From: Campylobacter rectus
Lineage (GTDB): Bacteria > Campylobacterota > Campylobacteria > Campylobacterales > Campylobacteraceae
Direction of reading: 5' to 3'
Length of the DNA: 64,000 bases
Assembly (NCBI RefSeq): GCF_004803795.1
Contig: NZ_CP012543.1
Coordinates: forward strand, 620,001-684,000
How positions within the stretch are numbered: position 1 is the first letter of the stretch; each line of letters starts with the position of its first letter. The translations under genes were made by a program, and so were the position numbers. The notes beneath the pieces were generated by a model. It had not been told where the DNA came from. It did no database searches and worked only from the letters and a program-made list of their open reading frames with translations. Of the stretch, positions 55,579 to 64,000 are shown one piece after another.

Positions 55579-56763
55579 TTAAGTCAGCGACGTCGTCTGA
55601 TAAAGCTTCATCAAATTTTCGTAAAACTCCCTTTCGGTCTGCTTTTCGAGCAGTCCGTTGCTAGGGAAAAGATCGTCGCAAAGCTTTTGGATATTTTCAA
55701 ATCGGTTCGGAAAAAGCTCGCTCAGTATCATCGCCGAGATATCGCGCCGCATAAGGATCGCAGGCGGCAAGATGCCCGCTAGCAGCAGGGTTTTTAGCGT
55801 CCCGGCGTGGTATTTGATGTGGTGATGCTGGCCGTGCGGGCAGGTCTTGGTGCTAACTAGCGTTTTGCATTCGTTGCAATAAACAAGCTCCGGCAGCACG
55901 ACGACCTCCAAATTTAGATCGTTTTTGTAGCGCTCCAGCACCGTATGAACGACGTTGTGATCGTAAAACATCCCGATGCCCGCGTGATTTTGCCCGACTA
56001 CGAGCTTGCCCGCGCCCAGCCTATGCGCCGCGATGCACTCCAGCGTCGGATTTAGGTGCGAGCTAAAGAGATTTGAGTTCTCAAAAGGCACGATGATCAG
56101 GCGATTTTTGGGGATGTAGTTTTGGATAAAATACTCCAGCACGCTTTTTTTGAGCGCGAAGCTCATCATCTCGTCCGCGCCGTGACTTTTTAGCAAAAAC
56201 AAAAGCACCAAATCAGCCTTATCGATCGTCATCCTGATTAGGCGTTCGTGCGCGCGGTTAAAGGGCTCGGCGGTGAGCATGATCGCCGAGATTTTGCGGA
56301 CGTTTTGCTCTCTTTTGACGGCATTGATCAGCTTTTTTACTTCGCTTAACTTGTCGTTATATATCTTTATCTTGCCGCTAAGGGCCAGCTCGCCGCTTTG
56401 GCTTTGTTGCGCGGAAGCGGCTTCGTTGGCGCGAAAAATATTTTGCGATTTTTTTTCGGAGTTAAATTTAAAAACCTCGCCGACCTCGATGTGTCCGACA
56501 ACCTTGCCTCCGTTTAAAAGCTCGATATGCTCGCCTTTTGCGGCGTTTCTTATCGTCTCTTGATTTTTCTTGCCGTATGGTGCGAATACGAAAGTATAAG
56601 GCATCGGCTCGCCCGCTAAAAAGCCCGTCTCGTAAATCTCGTTCGCTTCTTTTTCATTCATCAGGCGGTTAAATTTGCTAAAAATTTGATTTTCTATGAG
56701 CTCCAGCGCGCCAAGCGCCTCGTCGTTTATCAGTATCGCGTTATTTTTTCTTGACGACGTCAT
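55579..56763 (-). CDS. ATP-sulfurylase-like protein with altered catalytic motifs
   Basis: I start at ATG 56763 (MTSSRKNNAILIND), with a GAGG site, inside the end of the regulator gene (23-bp overlap); the longer frame to 56805 lies within that gene. The 394-residue protein follows the Sat (sulfate adenylyltransferase) layout: a PUA-like N-terminal part, MLTAEPFNRAHERLIRM, LVVGQNHAGIGMFYD, a Cys/His zinc-type motif LVYCNECKTL then KTCPHGQHHH, and LPPAILMRRDISAMI. But the Sat signature QTRNPxHRAHE reads LTAEPFNRAHE and GRDHAG reads GQNHAG, so key nucleotide and sulfate contacts are changed. C. jejuni has a similar gene beside the regulator. A role other than sulfate activation is likely. Confidence 0.75.
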   Translation of the reverse strand: MTSSRKNNAILINDEALGALELIENQIFSKFNRLMNEKEANEIYETGFLAGEPMPYTFVFAPYGKKNQETIRNAAKGEHIELLNGGKVVGHIEVGEVFKFNSEKKSQNIFRANEAASAQQSQSGELALSGKIKIYNDKLSEVKKLINAVKREQNVRKISAIMLTAEPFNRAHERLIRMTIDKADLVLLFLLKSHGADEMMSFALKKSVLEYFIQNYIPKNRLIIVPFENSNLFSSHLNPTLECIAAHRLGAGKLVVGQNHAGIGMFYDHNVVHTVLERYKNDLNLEVVVLPELVYCNECKTLVSTKTCPHGQHHHIKYHAGTLKTLLLAGILPPAILMRRDISAMILSELFPNRFENIQKLCDDLFPSNGLLEKQTEREFYENLMKLYQTTSLT

Positions 56764-57667
56764 ATTTTTTCCTCTTTTCCCAAAGCGATTTTCGCGAAAT
56801 GCCAAGCTTTTTGCTAAGTTCGGTGTCGGGGTATTTATCCTGATAATTTACGATGATATGCTTGATGTAGTCGTCGATCGTCAAAATTTCGTCGATTTGA
56901 AAATTTTTCTCATCGCTGGCGATATTTAGCGTCTCTAGCGACGTTTCTTCGTTTTGATTAGTCGAGCTTACGATGAGCTTTCGTTTTGCGGCGAGCTCGA
57001 CTATCTGGTTTTTCGCCTCTTGTCGTAAAATTTGAAAATTTGAAAAATACAAAAGCGTGTGCGGGTTTGCCGCGGCGATAGCCGATACGTCGGTGCCGGG
57101 CTCGAGCGGGACGTATTTGAAGCTCAAATTTAGCGCCTTTGCATATTCGAAAACGAAGTTGTCGGCGTTTATCATTTTGTTGCACTTGATGAGAAGCGGT
57201 AGCTTTATTCGCTTAAAGTCGAAATTTAGCGCCGAGACGGCCTTGAAATGATAATTTAGGTAGTCCTGATAGGTCTTTATAAATGTTTGCAGCCGCCTAA
57301 ACTCCTCGAAATGCTTGATCTTTCGCACCAGCTCCTCTATCATAAACGGCTTTTGTATGTAGTCGCTAGCGCCCGCTTTTATCGGGATCGAGACGGTGTC
57401 GTTGCTGATATACGTGATGAGCAGGATGACGACGGAGTCTTTAAATTTATGTATGATTTTTTGCGTATCGTCGCCTGCAAATGCGCTAGAAAGCAGCACT
57501 ACGTCAAAGTGCGCATCCTTGTCGCCCTCTTTTATCCTCTCCGCTGGCTCGCTTTTTATCGCCTCCGCCGCGCTTCTTGCTATCTCGCACCCATAGCCTA
57601 AATTTTCCAGCTTCGAGGCGATGCTTTGGGCCAGGTAGATTTCGTTTTCTATTATTAAAACTCTCAT
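56741..57667 (-). CDS. Atypical orphan response regulator, HP1021/Cj1608 type
   Basis: The 308-residue protein has a receiver-like domain (MRVLIIENEIYLAQSIASKL) in which the acidic pocket is ENE and the phospho-acceptor strand reads DVVLLSSAF, with Ser in place of Asp. The conserved Lys is kept (YIQKPF). Residues about 135-250 form a middle domain with no intact ATPase motifs. The C-terminus TELSKKLGISRKSLWEKRKK is a Fis-type helix-turn-helix. This matches HP1021 of H. pylori and its Campylobacter homologue, phosphorylation-independent regulators that respond to redox and bind oriC and many promoters. It lies between ispDF (18 bp) and the ATP-sulfurylase-like gene, which it overlaps. Confidence 0.85.
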   Translation of the reverse strand: MRVLIIENEIYLAQSIASKLENLGYGCEIARSAAEAIKSEPAERIKEGDKDAHFDVVLLSSAFAGDDTQKIIHKFKDSVVILLITYISNDTVSIPIKAGASDYIQKPFMIEELVRKIKHFEEFRRLQTFIKTYQDYLNYHFKAVSALNFDFKRIKLPLLIKCNKMINADNFVFEYAKALNLSFKYVPLEPGTDVSAIAAANPHTLLYFSNFQILRQEAKNQIVELAAKRKLIVSSTNQNEETSLETLNIASDEKNFQIDEILTIDDYIKHIIVNYQDKYPDTELSKKLGISRKSLWEKRKKYDVVKKK

Positions 57668-57685
57668 TTTTTTACTTTCGTCGTT

Positions 57686-58816
57686 TTATTTTTGCGTCCA
57701 GTCGTAAATTTTTAGACTCGCCGACGCCGTAGCCGCGATACCTTCGCCTCGCCCCGTAAAGCCCAGTTTCTCGGTCGTAGTGGCCTTTACGTTTATGCGG
57801 CTCGGGGTCAAATTTAGCGCGCTAGCTATGTTTGCCTCCATCGCCGATTTAAATTTACCAAGCTTAGGTTGCTCGGTGATGACGGTGATATCGGCGTTAA
57901 TAAGCTCAAATCCAACGCTTCGCACAAGATTATATGCTTCTTTTAGTAACAGCGCCGAGTCCGCGCCCTTAAATTTATCGTCGGTGTCGGGAAAATGCTC
58001 GCCTATATCGCCGAGCCCGGCCGCTCCCAGTATCGCGTCGATGAGCGCGTGGATGGCCACGTCGCCGTCGGAGTGGGCCTTTAAATTTCTTTCAAAAGGG
58101 ATTTTTTCGCCGCCGATTGTTACGAAACTTCCCTCTTTTCTCTCTTCTTCAAAGGCGTGCACGTCAAAACCGTTTCCGACGTAAATTTCGCTTGAGGGCG
58201 CGCCAAGGCCGCAAATTTTGGCTAGATCGTCTTTAAACGTAATTTTTCTCGCGTTTTCGTCGCCTTGCACGTACCAAATTTTACCGCCTGCAGCCGCTAT
58301 CGCCGAGCTATCGTCGGTATAAATTTGACCTGATTCGAGCGCGCTTTTTAGCATCGCCGTGCGCGAGAGCTGCGGAGTTTGGATGAGTTTGATCTGCTCT
58401 CTATCGACGACGCCCGCGCCTAGATAAACGGTATCGGGCACTTTTAGCGCAGGCACGACGCAGTCGGCGTTTTGGATGCCGCTCATTATGCGCGAGAAAA
58501 GCTCTGCGCTAATCATCGGACGAGCGATGTCGCTAACCAAAACAAATTCGCTTTGAACAAGCTTAAGAGCATTTTTTAGGCTCTCTTGACGCGTCGCGCC
58601 GCCCTTTACGAAGCGGTACGACGGGGCAAATTTGCTCATATATTTTCCCTCGTTTGAGGCGACGATTATCTCTTTAAAGGCATAGTGCGAGCTTAAATTT
58701 TTAGCCGCAAAGAGCCATAGCGGATCGCTTCCGACGCGCAACCATTGCTTTTTAACGGGCATTTCAAAACGGCTGGAGCTTCCGGCTCCGAGCATTATCA
58801 GCGTAACGTCTAGCAA
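57686..58816 (-). CDS. ispDF: Bifunctional IspD/IspF of the MEP isoprenoid pathway
   Basis: A 376-residue fusion. The N-terminal IspD half (cytidylyltransferase: LIMLGAGSSSRFEMPVKKQW, KGGATRQESLKNAL, LVSDIARPMI, IQTPQLSRTAML) makes CDP-methylerythritol. The C-terminal IspF half from about residue 215 (YVGNGFDVHAFEE, HSDGDVAIHALIDAILGAAG, LGDIGEHFPDTD, TTTEKLGFTGRGEGIAA) makes the cyclodiphosphate. The fusion is usual in campylobacters. It heads a three-gene minus-strand group with the HP1021-like regulator and the ATP-sulfurylase-like gene, and is divergent from thiC with 99 bp between starts. Confidence 0.95.
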   Translation of the reverse strand: MLDVTLIMLGAGSSSRFEMPVKKQWLRVGSDPLWLFAAKNLSSHYAFKEIIVASNEGKYMSKFAPSYRFVKGGATRQESLKNALKLVQSEFVLVSDIARPMISAELFSRIMSGIQNADCVVPALKVPDTVYLGAGVVDREQIKLIQTPQLSRTAMLKSALESGQIYTDDSSAIAAAGGKIWYVQGDENARKITFKDDLAKICGLGAPSSEIYVGNGFDVHAFEEERKEGSFVTIGGEKIPFERNLKAHSDGDVAIHALIDAILGAAGLGDIGEHFPDTDDKFKGADSALLLKEAYNLVRSVGFELINADITVITEQPKLGKFKSAMEANIASALNLTPSRINVKATTTEKLGFTGRGEGIAATASASLKIYDWTQK

Positions 58817-58915
58817 AATTTCTCCTTTGGCGAAGTGTTACGATATTATACATCCTAAAAGCTTGTTTTTATCTTTTTTGAGTAAGATTAGAACTAAAAT
58901 TTTAAGGAGCGAAAC

Positions 58916-60250
58916 ATGAAAGAATTTCGGGTCAAATTTGACTCCGCCGACAAAACTCCGACGCAGATGTACTACGCTAAAAAAGGCGTTATAACGCCCG
59001 AGATGAACTACGTAGCGCAAGCTGAAATGCTAGATCCCGAGCTCGTTAGAAGCGAGGTCGCCGCAGGCAAGATGATAATCCCCGCCAACATCCATCACGA
59101 AAATTTGCTCCCGATGGCGATCGGCAGAGAAGCAAAAACCAAAATCAACGCAAATATCGGCAACTCAAGCCTAAGTAGCGATATCTGCGCCGAGCTTGAA
59201 AAGCTACAAATTTGCCTAAAATACGGCGCCGACACGGTCATGGATCTAAGCACTGGCGGCGATTTGGATGCGATTAGAAGCGCCATAATCGCAAATTCGA
59301 CTGTCCCCATAGGCACCGTGCCGATGTATCAGATCATCCACGATATAAAAGAGGTCGAAAATTTGAAGGCGGCGGACATCCTAAAAACGCTTGAAAAGCA
59401 GGCTCGCCAGGGCGTTAGCTACTTTACGATACATGCGGGCTTTTTGCTCAAATTTATGCCGCTGGTCGCAAAACGCAAGATGGGTATCGTTAGCCGCGGC
59501 GGTAGCCTAACTGCTAGCTGGATGATGCACCATCATAAAGAAAACCCGTTTTACGAGGCCTTTGACGATATTTTAGAAATTTGCGCCGCTCACGACGTCG
59601 CGCTGTCTCTTGGCGACGGGCTGCGTCCGGGCTGCCTATACGACGCGACCGACGAGGCTCAGCTTAGCGAGCTGCGGGTTTTAGGCGAGCTAACGCTGCG
59701 CGCATGGGAGAAAAACGTACAGGTGATGATCGAGGGGCCGGGTCATATTCCTTTAAACCAAATAGAGTATAATATGAAAATCGAACGCGAGCTGTGCCAC
59801 GGCGCGCCTTTTTACGTGCTAGGACCGCTGCCTACGGATATCGGCGCGGGGTATGATCACATCACTTCGGCTATCGGCGGGACGATGGCGGCCTTTTACG
59901 GAGCCTCGATGCTGTGCTACGTGACGCCTAAAGAGCACCTTGGTTTGCCAAACGCAAACGATGTGAGAGAAGGCATCGTAGCGCACAAGATCGCCGCTCA
60001 CGCAGCCGACGTCGCGCTAGGTAAAGCAGGCGCGATAGAGCGCGATCACGCGATGAGCGACGCTAGATACGCTTTTGACTGGAACAAGCAGTTTGAGCTA
60101 AGCCTAGATCCCGAAAGGGCGCGCGAGCTACACGATGAGAGCTTGCCGCAAGAGTCGTTTAAAAAGGCGGAATTTTGCTCGATGTGCGGGCCGAAATTTT
60201 GCGCGTATAAAATTTCAAAAAATCTAACGAAGGAGAAAAATGCTAACTAA
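58916..60250 (+). CDS. thiC: Phosphomethylpyrimidine synthase ThiC
   Basis: The 444-residue non-canonical radical-SAM enzyme turns aminoimidazole ribotide into the HMP-P pyrimidine of thiamine. The C-terminal cluster motif is [12 protein letters not shown] (CxxCxxxxC). Other marks are [93 protein letters not shown] and YHITSAIGG-type text ([10 protein letters not shown]). No TPP riboswitch (THI box) is visible in the 99-bp leader. Its 3' end overlaps mrp by 11 bp. Confidence 0.96.
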   Translation: MKEFRVKFDSADKTPTQMYYAKKGVITPEMNYVAQAEMLDPELVRSEVAAGKMIIPANIHHENLLPMAIGREAKTKINANIGNSSLSSDICAELEKLQICLKYGADTVMDLSTGGDLDAIRSAIIANSTVPIGTVPMYQIIHDIKEVENLKAADILKTLEKQARQGVSYFTIHAGFLLKFMPLVAKRKMGIVSRGGSLTASWMMHHHKENPFYEAFDDILEICAAHDVALSLGDGLRPGCLYDATDEAQLSELRVLGELTLRAWEKNVQVMIEGPGHIPLNQIEYNMKIERELCHGAPFYVLGPLPTDIGAGYDHITSAIGGTMAAFYGASMLCYVTPKEHLGLPNANDVREGIVAHKIAAHAADVALGKAGAIERDHAMSDARYAFDWNKQFELSLDPERARELHDESLPQESFKKAEFCSMCGPKFCAYKISKNLTKEKNAN

Positions 60251-61340
60251 AGAAGAGGTCTTAAATAGACTAAAAGGCGTGATATATCCGGGCTTTGAAA
60301 AAGATATCGTGAGCTTTGGATTCGTAAAAAACGTCGAAATCGGCGAGAAAATTTTAATCGAGGTCGAGATCGTAAGCTCAAATCCGGACGTAGCAAACGA
60401 GCTGCGAACCGACATAAAGCGTGTGATGGGCTCAAACGAGTGCGTCATAAACATCATCCAACCAAAAATCCCCGAGGAAAAAAGCAACACTCAAAGCGGT
60501 AAAAACATCGCTCCGCAGATTAAAAATTTCGTAATGGTAAGCTCGGGCAAAGGCGGCGTGGGTAAGAGCACTACGACGCTAAATTTAGCTATCTCGATGG
60601 CAAAGCTAGGCAAAAAAGTAGGCATCCTAGATGCCGATATCTACGGTCCAAACATCCCTAGAATGCTCGGCGAAGTAGGCACGCAGCCTCAAGTCATCGG
60701 CAACAAGCTAAAACCGATCCTGACTCACGGCGTCGAGATGATGAGTATGGGCGTGCTAATGGAAGAAGGTATGAGCCTCATCTGGCGCGGCTCGATGATA
60801 ATGAAAGCTATCGAGCAGCTGCTAAAAGACGTATTTTGGAGCGAGCTGGACGTATTGTTCCTCGATATGCCTCCGGGAACGGGCGACGCACAGCTAACTC
60901 TAGCTCAAAGCGTACCGGTGACTGCGGGCGTGTGTGTCACGACGCCGCAAGTGGTAGCGCTAGATGATAGCAAACGCGCGCTAGATATGTTTGAGAAGCT
61001 TCACATCCCGATCGCCGGCATCGTAGAAAACATGAGCGGATTTATCTGCCCTGAAAGCGGCAAGGAGTATGATATATTTGGCAAAGGCACGACCGAGGAA
61101 GTAGCAAAAGCCTACGGTACCGAAGTGTTAGCCCAGATCCCTATCGAGCCTGCCGTTAGAGTCGGCGGCGACAGCGGCAAGCCGGTGAGCTTTTACGAGC
61201 CAAACTCGGTCACGGCTAAACGCTACGAAAAAGCGGCGGCTAGGCTGTGGGAGATAATCGAAAATATCAACGATGAGGGCGGCGCGGACAACTCCTCGAT
61301 CCAGCCCGTGATGGACGGCAAGAGCGCTTGCTCTAACTGA
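60240..61340 (+). CDS. mrp: Mrp/ApbC-family P-loop ATPase (iron-sulfur cluster carrier)
   Basis: A 366-residue protein with an N-terminal DUF59/MIP18-like domain ([20 protein letters not shown], with DIV and SSNPD). The ATPase domain from about residue 96 has the deviant Walker [48 protein letters not shown] and [20 protein letters not shown]. The CPxxG part often reads CPHC in other members. ApbC/Mrp proteins load Fe-S clusters onto targets; ThiC is a classical client, so the overlap with thiC is sensible. A strong 12-bp hairpin follows. Confidence 0.94.
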   Translation: MLTKEEVLNRLKGVIYPGFEKDIVSFGFVKNVEIGEKILIEVEIVSSNPDVANELRTDIKRVMGSNECVINIIQPKIPEEKSNTQSGKNIAPQIKNFVMVSSGKGGVGKSTTTLNLAISMAKLGKKVGILDADIYGPNIPRMLGEVGTQPQVIGNKLKPILTHGVEMMSMGVLMEEGMSLIWRGSMIMKAIEQLLKDVFWSELDVLFLDMPPGTGDAQLTLAQSVPVTAGVCVTTPQVVALDDSKRALDMFEKLHIPIAGIVENMSGFICPESGKEYDIFGKGTTEEVAKAYGTEVLAQIPIEPAVRVGGDSGKPVSFYEPNSVTAKRYEKAAARLWEIIENINDEGGADNSSIQPVMDGKSACSN

Positions 61341-61356
61341 AATTTTAAAATTTAAA

Positions 61357-61390
61357 GCCCGAATTTGAGCGAATTTGATCAAATTCGGGC
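61357..61390 (+). terminator. Perfect 12-bp hairpin after mrp
   Basis: GCCCGAATTTGA and its exact complement TCAAATTCGGGC flank a 10-nt loop, 16 bp after the mrp stop. There is no T run after it, so it may act as an mRNA 3'-end stabiliser or attenuator rather than a full terminator. Confidence 0.6.
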
Positions 61391-61426
61391 CAAACCTGCA
61401 AATTTACAAATTTAGGAGAACGACAA

Positions 61427-61693
61427 ATGAAAGCGATCGTAACGGTGATCGGTAAGGACAAGGTTGGCATTGTAGCGGGCGTTTCGGCTAAGCTAGCACA
61501 GCTTGGGCTAAACATAGACGACATTAGCCAGACGGTTTTGGATGAGTTTTTTACGATGATGGCGGTGGTTTCCAGCGACGAAAAGCAGGACTTCACGGCT
61601 CTACGCGAGGAGCTAAACGAGCTTGGCGAAAAGCTAAAAGTTAAAATCAACATCCAAAGCTCGGCGATCTTTGACGCCATGCACAACATCTAA
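61427..61693 (+). CDS. ACT-domain protein (GcvR-like / UPF0237)
   Basis: An 88-residue single ACT domain (MKAIVTVIGKDKVGIVAGVS, LGLNIDDISQTVLDEFFTMM, then a helix and KINIQSSAIFDAMHNI), of the UPF0237 type. Small ACT proteins often sense amino acids. It is 9 bp upstream of the UPF0210 gene, a pairing seen in many bacteria and archaea, suggesting a common unknown process. The ribosome site AGGAG is strong. Confidence 0.88.
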   Translation: MKAIVTVIGKDKVGIVAGVSAKLAQLGLNIDDISQTVLDEFFTMMAVVSSDEKQDFTALREELNELGEKLKVKINIQSSAIFDAMHNI

Positions 61694-61702
61694 GGCGCGC
61701 AG

Positions 61703-63040
61703 ATGGACATCAAAAACGTAACCGAAACGATCGCGATGATCGAGGAGCAAAATTTCGACATCCGCACGATCACGATGGGTATCAGCCTGCTTGACTGTAT
61801 CGATCCAGATATCGACAAGGCGGCGGAGAAAATTTATGCAAAAATCACCGATAAAGCGCGCGATCTGGTAAAGGTCGGCAATGAAATTTCAGCAGAGCTC
61901 GGTATCCCGATCGTAAATAAGCGCGTCTGCGTAACGCCTATCGCCATCATCGGCGCGGCGACGGATGCCGCAGACTACGTGCCGCTTGCTAGAGCGATGG
62001 ACGAGGCGGCGCAAAAGGTCGGTATCGACTTTATCGGCGGCTTTTCGGCGCTAGTGCAAAAGGGCTACGCAAAGGGCGATAAAATTTTAATCGACTCCAT
62101 CCCCGCCGCACTCGCCGCGACGCAGAAGGTCTGCTCGTCGGTAAATATCGGCTCGACCAAAACGGGCATAAATATGAGCGCGGTCGCCGACATGGGGCGC
62201 GTGATCAAAGAGACGGCGCGACTTTCCGATCTTGGCGCCGCTAAACTCGTCGTATTTGCCAACGCCGTCGAGGATAATCCCTTCATGGCGGGTGCATTTC
62301 ACGGCGTGGGCGAGGCCGAAGTCGTCATAAACGTGGGCGTATCGGGCCCCGGCGTCGTTAAGCGCGCGCTTGAGAAGGTGCGCCAAGCGAGCTTTGACGT
62401 GGTCGCAGAAACCGTGAAAAAGACGGCGTTTAAGATCACGCGCATCGGACAGCTCGTCGGACAAATGGCGTCCGAGCGCCTAGGCGTGAAATTTGGCATC
62501 GTTGATCTCTCGCTGGCTCCGACTCCGGCGGTGGGCGATTCGGTCGCGCGCGTGCTTGAGGAGATGGGGCTAGAGCGCGTCGGCACGCACGGCACGACGG
62601 CTGCGCTTGCGCTGCTAAACGATGCGGTCAAAAAGGGCGGAGTGATGGCGTGCAACCAAGTAGGCGGGCTTAGCGGCGCGTTTATCCCCGTCTCCGAAGA
62701 CGAGGGCATGATCGCCGCGGTGCGCGCAGGCTCGCTAAATTTGGAAAAGCTTGAAGCGATGACCGCGATCTGCTCGGTGGGGCTCGATATGATCGCGATC
62801 CCCGAGGATACGCCCGAGCAGACGATCGCCGCGATCATAGCCGACGAGGCCGCGATCGGCGTGATAAATCAAAAAACGACCGCCGTGCGCATAATCCCAA
62901 AGGGCAAAGAGGGCGACACGCTGGAGTTTGGCGGGCTTCTGGGCAGCGCGCCCGTGATGAGCGTAAATAAAAACTCATCGGCAGACTTCATCGCCCGCGG
63001 CGGCCAGATACCGGCTCCTATTCATAGTTTTAAAAACTAA
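61703..63040 (+). CDS. UPF0210 (PFL-like, DUF711) protein
   Basis: A 445-residue cytoplasmic protein of the UPF0210 family: [14 protein letters not shown] at the start, then [95 protein letters not shown] and [19 protein letters not shown]. The fold is thought to be related to pyruvate-formate-lyase-like barrels, but no activity is established. It is the partner of the ACT gene upstream and is followed by a hairpin. Confidence 0.9.
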   Translation: MDIKNVTETIAMIEEQNFDIRTITMGISLLDCIDPDIDKAAEKIYAKITDKARDLVKVGNEISAELGIPIVNKRVCVTPIAIIGAATDAADYVPLARAMDEAAQKVGIDFIGGFSALVQKGYAKGDKILIDSIPAALAATQKVCSSVNIGSTKTGINMSAVADMGRVIKETARLSDLGAAKLVVFANAVEDNPFMAGAFHGVGEAEVVINVGVSGPGVVKRALEKVRQASFDVVAETVKKTAFKITRIGQLVGQMASERLGVKFGIVDLSLAPTPAVGDSVARVLEEMGLERVGTHGTTAALALLNDAVKKGGVMACNQVGGLSGAFIPVSEDEGMIAAVRAGSLNLEKLEAMTAICSVGLDMIAIPEDTPEQTIAAIIADEAAIGVINQKTTAVRIIPKGKEGDTLEFGGLLGSAPVMSVNKNSSADFIARGGQIPAPIHSFKN

Positions 63041-63045
63041 ATTTG

Positions 63046-63079
63046 CAAAGTCCGCTATGAGCGTAAACGGCGGACTTTG
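63046..63079 (+). terminator. Hairpin after the UPF0210 gene
   Basis: Ten-base-pair stem CAAAGTCCGC/GCGGACTTTG with a 14-nt loop, starting 6 bp after the stop. A T run is lacking, so it is a weak terminator. Confidence 0.6.
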
Positions 63080-63137
63080 GAGTTAAATTTTGTTGTTAAG
63101 ATAAATTTTGACGATCGATAAATATAAAAGAAATTTT

Positions 63138-64000
63138 ATGACTGCGCTCGAAGTAGCCAAAAAAGTTTTAGAAATCAAAAAGCAACCGCTAAATCCGAAT
63201 AGAATTTATAAAATAGCCGATGAACTTGATCTTACAAAAGAGCTAAATTTAAGCGGCAAAACGCCGTGAGATAGTTTTTCGGCTCAAATTTACTCGGATT
63301 TAAAAGAAAATGATAATTCTATTTTTGAAAAAATTTCCGAAAAACCGATTTTGATAAAATTAAAAAGTCAAAATTTAAGTTTTAGCGACGCCGTAAGCGA
63401 TACAAAGCAAGTTAAAAACGCATTTGACGAGCGCGATTTGTATCCGCTTTTGGCAAGCTTTGTCGAGCTTAGTCCGAATTTCAACGCCAGAGTCAAAACG
63501 ATCTTTCACGAAAGCAGCCTAAAAAGCAAAAAAGGACGCGATAAATGGCTTTATCCCGACATCGTCGGCGTTAGCTTCGAGCATGAAAGCTATGAGGATA
63601 GCGTGCTAAATTTCGCAGCTAAATTCGTAAAAATACCGCTTAAAATTTACTCGTTTGAAATGAAAAAATATTTAAGCATAGCAAATTTAAGAGAGTATTA
63701 TTTCCAGGCCGTTAGCAACTCCAGCTGGGCGAACGAGGGCTATTTGGTCGCTTTAGATATCGATGAGAGCGACGAGGAGCTAATGGAGCTGATCGGCAGC
63801 CTAAACTCAAGCTTTGGTATAGGCGTTTTGAGCCTAGATAGCGAGAATTTAGCACAGAGCAGGATCTTGGCTCAGCCGAAATTTAGGGCGAATTTAGACT
63901 TTAATATCATAAATGAGCTTTGCAAGAAAAATCCGCATTTTAATAAATTTCTAGAAACGGTAAAAGACTACGACAGCAAAAATAAAAAGCGCTTTGACGG
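63138..64000 (+). pseudogene. HrgA-like HARE-HTH protein with in-frame TGA; cut by window edge
   Basis: From ATG 63138 the frame reads MTALEVAKKVLEIKKQPLNP and reaches LNLSGKTP, then TGA at 63267-63269. It continues open to the window edge as DSFSAQIYSDLKENDNSIFE and further. The HARE-HTH consensus has W in SGKTPW..l.aqIy, so the TGA replaces Trp44 (TGG to TGA). The later part (GRDKWLYPDIVGVSFEHESY, LKIYSFEMKKYLSIANLREY, YFQAVSNSSWANEGYLVA) resembles the C-terminal domain of HrgA, a restriction-associated protein of Helicobacter and Campylobacter. The lesion is single, so a recent nonsense mutation or a sequence error is likely. The 3' end is outside the window. Confidence 0.8.

Noticed and set aside
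58817-58915. TPP riboswitch in the thiC leader
   Set aside because: The leader is only 99 bp, and I could not find the conserved THI-box segments or enough sequence for the folded aptamer.
1-64000. CRISPR array, rRNA operon or prophage
   Set aside because: No regularly spaced direct repeats, no rRNA sequence and no phage structural or integrase genes were seen on reading through the window.

Overview
The window looks like chromosomal DNA from a Campylobacter of the relatively GC-rich oral group (C. showae / C. rectus / C. curvus type). This rests on gene content: a napAGHB-F-L-D operon without napC, frdCAB, two major outer membrane protein (MOMP) genes, a fused ispDF, a response regulator of the H. 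pylori HP1021 type, and a tmRNA whose encoded tag (ANNVNYAPAYAKAA) differs at two positions from the C. jejuni tag as I recall it. The species is not proven. Intergenic DNA is full of AAATTT-cored words.

Layout. 1-4.0 kb: end of an IS1595-type transposase, an SseB-like gene, a CAU tRNA, and a tight minus-strand operon of a stand-alone amino-acid adenylation enzyme, a GNAT acetyltransferase and a Fes-like esterase. 4.5-17.2 kb: housekeeping and transport genes (pncB, pepE, dcuC, pepT, dctA, a cyclophilin, a YebC regulator) separated by long gene-poor stretches holding two decayed Sel1-repeat genes and an 83-bp tandem duplication. 17.3-25.2 kb: a GNAT-copZ-copA copper operon, a TorD-like chaperone gene with lgt, and frdCAB. 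25.6-31.1 kb: ssrA, an Hpt protein gene, panB, an intact Sel1 gene, a frameshifted membrane-anchored gene and ruvB. 31.8-38.7 kb: an intact ClbS/DfsB-type gene, an RNase HII remnant between two poly-C tracts, a PerM-type transporter, a porin, then 3 kb of decayed genes (a lipoprotein and a second ClbS/DfsB copy). 38.7-45.5 kb: the periplasmic nitrate reductase operon behind a perfect FNR-type palindrome. 45.6-51 kb: a secreted or flagella-related candidate, a lipoprotein, two MOMPs flanking a cytochrome c gene, and dps. 52.5-64 kb: galU-pgi, an ATP-sulfurylase-like gene with altered catalytic motifs next to the HP1021-like regulator, ispDF, thiC-mrp, an ACT-domain/UPF0210 pair, and an HrgA-like gene with an in-frame TGA running off the right edge.

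Physiology. The genes fit anaerobic or microaerobic respiration: C4-dicarboxylate carriers (DcuC, DctA) would supply fumarate to FrdCAB, and Nap would respire nitrate through NapGH. The most system-like uncharacterised items are the adenylation/GNAT/esterase operon and the ATP-sulfurylase-like protein that has lost its catalytic signature. The main evolutionary signal is ongoing gene decay: four multiply broken genes, one terminal gene fragment and two single-lesion genes.
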